Shown piece by piece: positions 33,997-39,509 of a stretch of DNA of 39,509 bases. Source of the DNA: Pseudanabaena sp. UWO311 (GTDB taxonomy: Bacteria > Cyanobacteriota > Cyanobacteriia > Pseudanabaenales > Pseudanabaenaceae); contig NZ_SJEE01000026.1 in NCBI RefSeq assembly GCF_006937785.1, positions 32,001 to 71,509 on the forward strand. The letters are read 5' to 3'. Under the pieces are notes generated by a model, which was not told the DNA's origin, made no database searches, and was given only the letters and a program-made list of their open reading frames with translations. Numbering within the stretch: the stretch's first letter is position 1; each line of letters begins with the position of its first letter. Position numbers and translations under genes: made by a program.

Positions 33997-34039
33997 TATG
34001 ATTTTTCAAGCAAGCGAGTCAAGTTGAGAACTCTATATT

Positions 34040-36235
34040 TCATGCAACTTGATAATTGAAATTGAAAGTTGCCCATTGTTGTACATCTAACATCCATGCA
34101 TCACCTATATTAGCGGCATTGCCAAACTCTGAAGGCTTGCCAGCCCGATCGAGATCATCCAAAAGAGATTGTGCGACTTGTAACGGATTAGGAATGGAAA
34201 TTAATCCATTCAGAGATGAGGCTTGGCGTTGCGAAGCTTCTAAAATTTTGGCAACCTGTAAAAGTGGCGATCGGCTAATCACAATATAAACATCGACCAT
34301 ACCTTTAGGAGCAGAAACCGCCCAATTCATTGGCGCTTTGGGATAGGGAATTGTTAAAGTTTCCGATGGTGGAATGATGCCGTCGTTGGCGTAGGGAGTG
34401 GCGATAAAGTTGGGTGTGAGAATCTTGCTGCGCGGATCGAGACAGAAAATTCGCATATATAGCGGCTGATTGCTAAAGTTTTCGATCTGACATTCAAGGC
34501 GATCGCCAATATTAATCGGTTTAGTTCGCGCGATATTACTGAAAGCATTTGCAGGTATTAGAGCAGATCGAGCCGCAGATTTGCTAGCCACAGTGACGGC
34601 TCTTTCATCGACACCGATCATGGCTTTGAGCGTGACTCGCACATCAAGATGGGTTGCGGCTTGATTTTCCGTAGTGCGGATCAGTTTGGCTGCAAAGAAA
34701 CTTTCAAGAAAGGGTTGCAAACGCTTAATCGCCACACCTACCGACTCGCCCACAGAACCAAAGGAGCCGAGAATCGGTGTATGCCCAATTGTAAATAGAC
34801 CATAGCTTGCCGACTGCACTCCAAATAGACAATCAGCGCATTGTTCATTGGCATTTACGCCAAACATATTTGGCATAGTTGAGAAGGCACTGGTGGCATC
34901 AACACGTTCAATTTTGCTTAAGCCAACATCAAGGGCGATCGCTAATTTGACATTGCGCGAAATTGCTCGCATTACTTCCTGAAGTAATTGCCCTTTTTCT
35001 AATTTTGGATTGATGCTGTAATCATTTAAAACTTCAATTTTGCCGTTAAATCCATTGCGCGATTTGAGCTGAACTGTAGTTTGTGGTTTAGATGGAATTG
35101 ATTTGAGAACAGAGTCTGTTTCTGATTCATTACCTATCGGAGCACTTGCTGCTCCCACCACATTCAAAATCGCACCAGCCGCATAGTTACTCAAAACGGC
35201 GATCGGTAAGCCTGCCAAATAGACATCGGCTATATGGCGATCGCTACTGCTGTTAATAATCACACCATCGGAACCAAAGTTAGGAATTGGTAACATTTCC
35301 GCAAAGGTGCTTGAAGCGATCGCCTTTTGTTTCGCCTCTTCAACTTCCCACATATTTGCAACTTGTTTCTCGATGGTGAGATTGTCATTGTGCAAAGCAC
35401 GGCGATCGAGGGTAGTGGCAAGATCACTCATCACCACATTGATTTTCGTAGCAGGAACGATCTGCCATAGTTGCTGCACTAGGGCATAGGTAAATGCACC
35501 ACTACTAAAACCCGACCATTGTGCATCAGCACAGAGCATATCGCCAGAGGCTGCGCGTAAAGTTGTACCGATTAGTTTCTGATCAATGGGTTGCTCGTTC
35601 GGCTCTGCTACAGTTGGTGGTTGCCAGTTTTTCAGTCCAACTCGCGATCTCAAACGAAAGTTGCCAATTGCCGAAACATTCGGATAGTAAAAGCCTGCAT
35701 CGATGATATTCAAAATCCGATCCGTAGCGATCGCTTGCAGCCACCCCTGCCATTCCTGTTCCGTAATATCTCGCAGATTTTCCAAATTTTGCGGCAAGCC
35801 ACTATCTACTGGCACAAGTGTATTGTAATTTCCGAGACGCGATCCATGTCCGCTAAAGTGAACAATCACCAAATCATTAGGTAAAGTCTGAGCAACTAAA
35901 TGGGTCGCGATCGCATCAGTAATGTTGCTGCGGGTAGCATCAAGATCGGTCAGCGTCACAATATCTTGGGGCGCAAAGCCAAAGCGATGAATTAGTAACT
36001 CCTTTTGTAGCTCCACATCATTGATACAACCATGCAGAGGTAGCCATCCATTCGCTTCCTCTTTAGCATCATATTGATTAATCCCTATCAGTAGCGCTCG
36101 TTTACGTGGCGTTGATGCAGTCGTTTGACGCACATATTGCTCGGCAGCAAATGCCACGCGATCGCGAGTGAGAAATTGCCATCCGATTAGACTGGTCAGT
36201 CCTGCTTGTAAGAATTGTCTCCGCGCAATTCCCAT
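34040..36235 (-). CDS. TAT-exported caspase-fold (C14) protein with degenerate active site
   Basis: 731 residues. The N-terminus has a twin-arginine signal (ARRQFLQAGLTSLIGW) with likely cleavage near VAFA. The caspase p20 domain covers about 44-300: RKRALLIGINQYDAKEEANG opens it, and the catalytic histidine H130 is in VIVHFSGHGSRLG. The strand expected to end D-x-C-H/Y-S-G reads IIDAGFYYPN, so the cysteine position is G181 and activity as a cysteine protease is unlikely. The remaining 400 residues contain beta-rich parts (RLECQIENFSNQPLYMRIFC) like DUF4384-type domains. Cyanobacterial orthocaspases with altered dyads are known. The export signal puts it in the periplasm or lumen; a scaffolding or binding role is inferred. 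Confidence 0.85.
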   Translation of the reverse strand: MGIARRQFLQAGLTSLIGWQFLTRDRVAFAAEQYVRQTTASTPRKRALLIGINQYDAKEEANGWLPLHGCINDVELQKELLIHRFGFAPQDIVTLTDLDATRSNITDAIATHLVAQTLPNDLVIVHFSGHGSRLGNYNTLVPVDSGLPQNLENLRDITEQEWQGWLQAIATDRILNIIDAGFYYPNVSAIGNFRLRSRVGLKNWQPPTVAEPNEQPIDQKLIGTTLRAASGDMLCADAQWSGFSSGAFTYALVQQLWQIVPATKINVVMSDLATTLDRRALHNDNLTIEKQVANMWEVEEAKQKAIASSTFAEMLPIPNFGSDGVIINSSSDRHIADVYLAGLPIAVLSNYAAGAILNVVGAASAPIGNESETDSVLKSIPSKPQTTVQLKSRNGFNGKIEVLNDYSINPKLEKGQLLQEVMRAISRNVKLAIALDVGLSKIERVDATSAFSTMPNMFGVNANEQCADCLFGVQSASYGLFTIGHTPILGSFGSVGESVGVAIKRLQPFLESFFAAKLIRTTENQAATHLDVRVTLKAMIGVDERAVTVASKSAARSALIPANAFSNIARTKPINIGDRLECQIENFSNQPLYMRIFCLDPRSKILTPNFIATPYANDGIIPPSETLTIPYPKAPMNWAVSAPKGMVDVYIVISRSPLLQVAKILEASQRQASSLNGLISIPNPLQVAQSLLDDLDRAGKPSEFGNAANIGDAWMLDVQQWATFNFNYQVA

Positions 36236-36362
36236 ATTTCTGCCGTGATTCCCTTTGTTTTTTGCGATCGCTCCTTTTAATTAAAGCCGATGCAAGGCAA
36301 CTCTTTTCAGTTATTTTGCCCAATTTGCAACTAGATTTTTCAATAAGTAGAATTACTCAAAC

Positions 36363-36407
36363 AACAAAAATAAGATGAGACGAAAAGCATCTCATCTTAT
36401 TTTTGTT
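36363..36407. terminator. Perfect 18-bp hairpin at the Uma2 gene end
   Basis: Arms 36363-36380 and 36390-36407 are perfect, with loop CGAAAAGCA. The right arm takes in two bases of the stop codon of the minus-strand Uma2 gene (36406-36408). A-rich left, T-rich right. Confidence 0.85.
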
Positions 36408-37098
36408 AAAGGTTTTCTGGATTAACACCCATTTCACGAAGCTTAGCGGCAAATTTTGCGATCGTATCTAGAGCCTGTTCTTTAGCAAATCTCTCAGTCT
36501 CAGCGCGATCGCGTTCTAGTTGAGCTTGTTCTGCTTGTTCGAGATAAGTTAAAAACTTTGTGCCATCAGGCTGAAAAATCTTGAGAGTTTCATCGGTAAG
36601 TTCAAAACGAATTCCTAAGCGAGGGCTTGTCCAATTTTGGATGTCGTCAATTGGTTCGAGATGACGATCTGCATGATTTCTCAGCCAGCCGACCAAATCA
36701 TTGGCAAGATGATCGTAGACATAGTATTCCTCAACACCATAGGTTTGGTAGAACTCAAATTTCCGTGCCATCTCCGAAATTCGATTTCCCCTCGACAAGA
36801 CCTCAAATACTACTTGAGGTGCAATTCCTTCTTCGAGGTGTTGAATATAGGAACCTCTTGCTCCCTTGGGTCTCCCAAACACGACCATCACATCAGGAGC
36901 GCGGCGAATTTCTGACTGCCCCTCCACAGGATACCAAAGCAAACCTCCCGCAATGAATACATCATTGTTGTCTTTAAAAAGAGCCTCTAATCCGCCCTCA
37001 ATCGTGACGATCCATTGATAATGCTCGGTACTTTCTGCCATCGGTTGCCCGTCACTACTAGGATAGATGATTTCTAATTTGGAGATTGTGTTGGTCAT
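36406..37098 (-). CDS. Uma2 family (DUF820) PD-(D/E)XK endonuclease-like protein
   Basis: 230 residues. Family signatures are RRAPDVMVVFGRPKGARGSY (D69), then IAPQVVFEVLSRGNRISEMA (E99) and KFEFYQTYGVEEYYVYDHLA with K113, matching the Uma2 PD-(D/E)XK core. A C-terminal coiled coil (EQAEQAQLERDRAETERFAK) is the common cyanobacterial extension. The family is multi-copy in cyanobacteria and its function remains unclear, though a nuclease fold is certain. It is a single gene, intact, with a hairpin at its end and another upstream. Confidence 0.9.
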   Translation of the reverse strand: MTNTISKLEIIYPSSDGQPMAESTEHYQWIVTIEGGLEALFKDNNDVFIAGGLLWYPVEGQSEIRRAPDVMVVFGRPKGARGSYIQHLEEGIAPQVVFEVLSRGNRISEMARKFEFYQTYGVEEYYVYDHLANDLVGWLRNHADRHLEPIDDIQNWTSPRLGIRFELTDETLKIFQPDGTKFLTYLEQAEQAQLERDRAETERFAKEQALDTIAKFAAKLREMGVNPENL

Positions 37099-37177
37099 AG
37101 TTTTTGATCGGTATTTGGGGTTGATAAATTCGCGATCGCCAAGTAGCTAAATCTAATTATATAATCTCTTTATCCAA

Positions 37178-37214
37178 TAATCAAAGGTTGGCGCGAAGCG
37201 CCAACCTTTGATTA
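37178..37214. repeat. Perfect 17-bp palindrome, loop GAA, between divergent genes
   Basis: Arms 37178-37194 and 37198-37214 are perfect around GAA (core GCGAAGC, in GGCGCGAAGCGCC). It sits between the divergent Uma2 and hemW genes and ends 18 bases before the hemW TTG start. Here it cannot be a terminator of either neighbour; it could affect hemW translation initiation. Confidence 0.88.
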
Positions 37215-37231
37215 ATTAACGTATCGATATC

Positions 37232-38407
37232 TTGAGCCAAACCTTTCCCAAATCACTATATATACATATTCCCTTTTGCAAGCGGCGCTGTTTTTATTGT
37301 GACTTCGCAATTACTACTGGCGGCGAGAATCTGAAGCAGCAATACGTGGATGTGCTATGTCAAGAAATTGCGCTCACTGTCAAAGAGATTCCTCCCATGG
37401 CAGCTTTACAAACGATTTTTTTTGGGGGTGGTACGCCATCTTTGCTATCGGTAAAACAGCTTGAAAAAATTTTAGAAGCGATCGCAAAATATTTTGCGAT
37501 CGCTTCTAATGTTGACATATCTCTGGAAGCGAATGCAGGAACAGTTAGTCTGGAGAGTTTACAGGGTTATCGCAGTTTGGGCGTAAATCGCATTAGCTTA
37601 GGTGCACAGGCTTTTCAGCAAGAGCTACTAGATGCCTGTGGTCGCGGTCATAGCGTCGCTGAGATCTATGAAGCCGTGGATGCAATTAAGAATGCTGGCT
37701 TTGAGAACTTCAGTTTAGATTTAATCTCAGGGCTACCCCATCAATCGATGGCAGATTGGCAAGATTCGCTTCAGAAGGCGATCGCATTAGAGCCGAAACA
37801 CCTATCTATTTACGATCTCACTATCGAAGAAGGAACCGCTTTTGGGAAGCGCTATCAAGCTGGTGACAATCCATTGCCAACGGAATCCCATACAGTTGAG
37901 ATGTATATATTTGCCCATGATTTACTCCCATCTGTGGGTTACGAACATTATGAAATCTCGAATTATGCTCAATCTGGTTATCAATCAAAACATAATTTGA
38001 ACTATTGGCACAATCAGCCTTTTTATGGCGTAGGTATGGGGGCAACTAGTTATATCAATCGCCAAAGAATCGATCGCCCTCAAAAGATGCGCCAATATCT
38101 CGATGCGATCGCGCTCTGGCAAAGTACAGGAATTGGCTTTACGGCTCCGATGATTGAGCCTATGGAGGAGTTGATGGATTCACTCATGCAGGGCTTGCGA
38201 TTGGCGGAAGGTTTGAGTTTGAATGCTTTGCAAGAAACTTATGGGAAAGAGCTATGCGATCGCGCCTTGCAGATTCTCGATCACTATCGTGAGCAGGATT
38301 GGGTTAGGTTTGTGGAACATGCCGAGGATGTTCGCATTATGTTAGTTTCTCCCGATGGTTGGTTGTTTTCTGATATCGTCATCGCTGATTTGTACGAGAA
38401 TTTGTAG
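37232..38407 (+). CDS. hemW: HemW-like radical SAM protein (coproporphyrinogen oxidase-like)
   Basis: 391 residues with a TTG start; an in-frame stop at 37217 and no nearby ATG force this choice. The radical SAM cluster motif CxxxCxxC is C16, C20, C23 in HIPFCKRRCFYCDF. FFGGGTPSLLSVKQLEKIL and INRISLGAQAFQQELLDACG are the SAM-binding and HemW-like motifs. HemW proteins act as haem chaperones; many are misannotated as HemN oxygen-independent coproporphyrinogen oxidases. The short N-terminus before the cysteine motif fits HemW better than HemN. It is convergent with the ATP-grasp gene. Confidence 0.93.
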   Translation: MSQTFPKSLYIHIPFCKRRCFYCDFAITTGGENLKQQYVDVLCQEIALTVKEIPPMAALQTIFFGGGTPSLLSVKQLEKILEAIAKYFAIASNVDISLEANAGTVSLESLQGYRSLGVNRISLGAQAFQQELLDACGRGHSVAEIYEAVDAIKNAGFENFSLDLISGLPHQSMADWQDSLQKAIALEPKHLSIYDLTIEEGTAFGKRYQAGDNPLPTESHTVEMYIFAHDLLPSVGYEHYEISNYAQSGYQSKHNLNYWHNQPFYGVGMGATSYINRQRIDRPQKMRQYLDAIALWQSTGIGFTAPMIEPMEELMDSLMQGLRLAEGLSLNALQETYGKELCDRALQILDHYREQDWVRFVEHAEDVRIMLVSPDGWLFSDIVIADLYENL

Positions 38408-38451
38408 AGTTAAGGTTTGATATGCGATCGCTATTGACATATAAAAACAAA

Positions 38452-39243
38452 TTATTGGTGATAATCTGCCCACAAAGTGGCAAAACGTTCAGATGTCCAT
38501 CCAACTAAGTCTGACACCTGTCCATCTCCAATTTCTACAACTCGTTTACAACCATCTCGACGCTCTACAACATCTACTGAAAAGAAATTACTGTTAATCC
38601 GTTTAGCACACTCCTCAACAATTTCTGGGATTTCTTCATTTTCTAGTGGAGCAAATGGTTTACTATACAACACAAAATAACGCCGCTCTGTATCAGAAAT
38701 AAAGTCTTCAACTTTGCGTACACAAAGACCTCCCTCAATGAAGCCTCTAAATTTTTGCATTTCAGCTACAACTGTTCCAATCGCAGAAGGTTCATTAATT
38801 ATCGATCCAATTGATGTTTTAAGAGACTTAACGTAATCCTTGATGAAGAAACTGCTCCACCCCATTTCACTTAACTCATCCTCTAAATTATCATCAATGG
38901 AAAAGAAGAGCGTCTCTGGAGTTAAATCACGAATTAATGGATACCAATTAGGTAAGTAATGTGTCGCTAAATATTCATCACGAGAAATTAGAACTTCTGC
39001 ACCAGCATCCATTACAGCATTAACTAGTAGTGAATAATCGTCAGGAGTGATCATCCAGCCCCGATAAATTAGTTTTGATCCTGAATCTGGCTGAGGGAAA
39101 ATTTTGGAATAGCCTGAAGACAAAGCTTCTAAAGAGATAACTGAGGTCTCAAATCCTATGTTTCGCAAGCAATCAACTTGCTCCGAATATTCTTCATCAA
39201 CTTTCTTGGTGTTAAAATAATCACTAGGAAAAAGAAATCTCAT
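38452..39243 (-). CDS. ATP-grasp domain protein (R2K-type, DUF4343-like)
   Basis: 263 residues. The N-terminal part (MRFLFPSDYFNTKKVDEEYS, GFETSVISLEAL) looks like a pre-ATP-grasp domain. The R2K-like core is SKLIYRGWMITPDDYSLLV, FFIKDYVKSLKTS, EGGLCVRKVEDFISD, ERRYFVLYSKPF and CKRVVEIGDGQVSDLVGW. R2K ATP-grasp ligases are predicted to ligate peptides or amino acids and occur in phage, mobile and conflict-related contexts; the substrate is unknown. It is monocistronic. Assignment to R2K is by motif style and tentative; ATP-grasp is more certain. Confidence 0.75.
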   Translation of the reverse strand: MRFLFPSDYFNTKKVDEEYSEQVDCLRNIGFETSVISLEALSSGYSKIFPQPDSGSKLIYRGWMITPDDYSLLVNAVMDAGAEVLISRDEYLATHYLPNWYPLIRDLTPETLFFSIDDNLEDELSEMGWSSFFIKDYVKSLKTSIGSIINEPSAIGTVVAEMQKFRGFIEGGLCVRKVEDFISDTERRYFVLYSKPFAPLENEEIPEIVEECAKRINSNFFSVDVVERRDGCKRVVEIGDGQVSDLVGWTSERFATLWADYHQ

Positions 39244-39302
39244 AAGATTACGCCTATTTTATTTTTCAAAATGCTGTACTTAAAATCCTACTCTAAGTCA
39301 AG

Positions 39303-39354
39303 TGCGATCGCCTCAACGAGCTATCTGCTCAAGGATTTACTAAAGGCGATCGCA
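39303..39354. repeat. Inverted repeat made of two HIP1 octamers
   Basis: TGCGATCGCCT (39303-39313) and AGGCGATCGCA (39344-39354) are perfect complements, each holding GCGATCGC. Since HIP1 is self-complementary and frequent, most of the match is expected by chance. The stretch 39244-39509 otherwise shows no gene. Confidence 0.4.
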
Positions 39355-39509
39355 GTTTGATTTGGGGGAATAGGCGATAGATATTAGACTTGTCGGGAAA
39401 CAAAAGCAAGGTATAGAGGCAACTTCACATTTATTTCTGCACTTCAATCCCTAATTAAACAAACACACGTTCATCGAAATAAATTGAAGCATAACAGAGA
39501 TTCAATTGC

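Noticed and set aside
39303-39354. HIP1-based inverted repeat as a new element
   Set aside because: HIP1 is self-complementary and very frequent here, so such pairs arise by chance.

Overview
The window is cyanobacterial chromosome. The evidence is a phycocyanin operon (cpcB, cpcA, two rod linkers, cpcD), the bilin reductase PcyA, the photosystem II repair factor Psb32, FtsH, many copies of the HIP1 octamer GCGATCGC, and an origin-like cluster of DnaA boxes beside dnaN. No species can be proven. A Pseudanabaena-like filamentous or thin-celled cyanobacterium is a guess from gene content only. I recognised no tRNA, rRNA or CRISPR array.

Layout. 1-1.7 kb: an Rpn-type nuclease gene and the decayed end of a filamentous-haemagglutinin-like exoprotein. 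1.7-6.7 kb: a DUF3769/LptD-like outer-membrane gene, dnaN, the probable chromosomal origin, and psb32. 6.7-16.8 kb: a large acidic hypothetical protein, a DUF4079 membrane protein, a 1655-residue STAND ATPase with 14 WD40 blades, a prohibitin and pyrE. 17-24.5 kb: light-harvesting genes (secreted hypothetical, cpcD-cpcC-cpcC-cpcA-cpcB on the minus strand, a secreted beta-propeller, pcyA). 24.8-26.7 kb: two response-regulator genes, one with REC-wHTH-Hpt-REC architecture. 26.8-31.3 kb: an accessory patch with a broken brnT toxin and intact brnA antitoxin between direct repeats, a two-gene AAA ATPase/TOPRIM-like module, a pair of cyanobacterial hypotheticals, and a RHH/GNAT toxin-antitoxin pair with a visible operator. 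31.4-39.5 kb: ftsH, an internally deleted xisH with intact xisI, a TAT-exported caspase-fold protein lacking its catalytic cysteine, a Uma2 gene, hemW and an ATP-grasp gene.

The most striking structure lies between the genes. About two dozen long inverted repeats sit in the intergenic gaps. Twelve are stems of 13-30 bp closed by a three-base loop inside a GC-NNN-GC core, often GCGAAGC or GCAAAGC; eleven of these stems are perfect and one has two wobble pairs. Outer stems mostly differ from site to site, and several run into the stop codons of flanking genes, in one case of both convergent genes. They look like bidirectional terminators. Their shared cores with private stems suggest palindromes that form or are maintained by fold-back copying. 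Four sit inside the cpc operon, where they may set the ratio of linker to biliprotein mRNA.

Gene logic: PcyA makes the phycocyanobilin that CpcA and CpcB bind, and the CpcC and CpcD linkers assemble and cap the rods. Psb32 and FtsH belong to photosystem II repair. The 26.8-31.3 kb patch and XisHI look like turnover of defence or addiction modules, with two of them visibly disabled.
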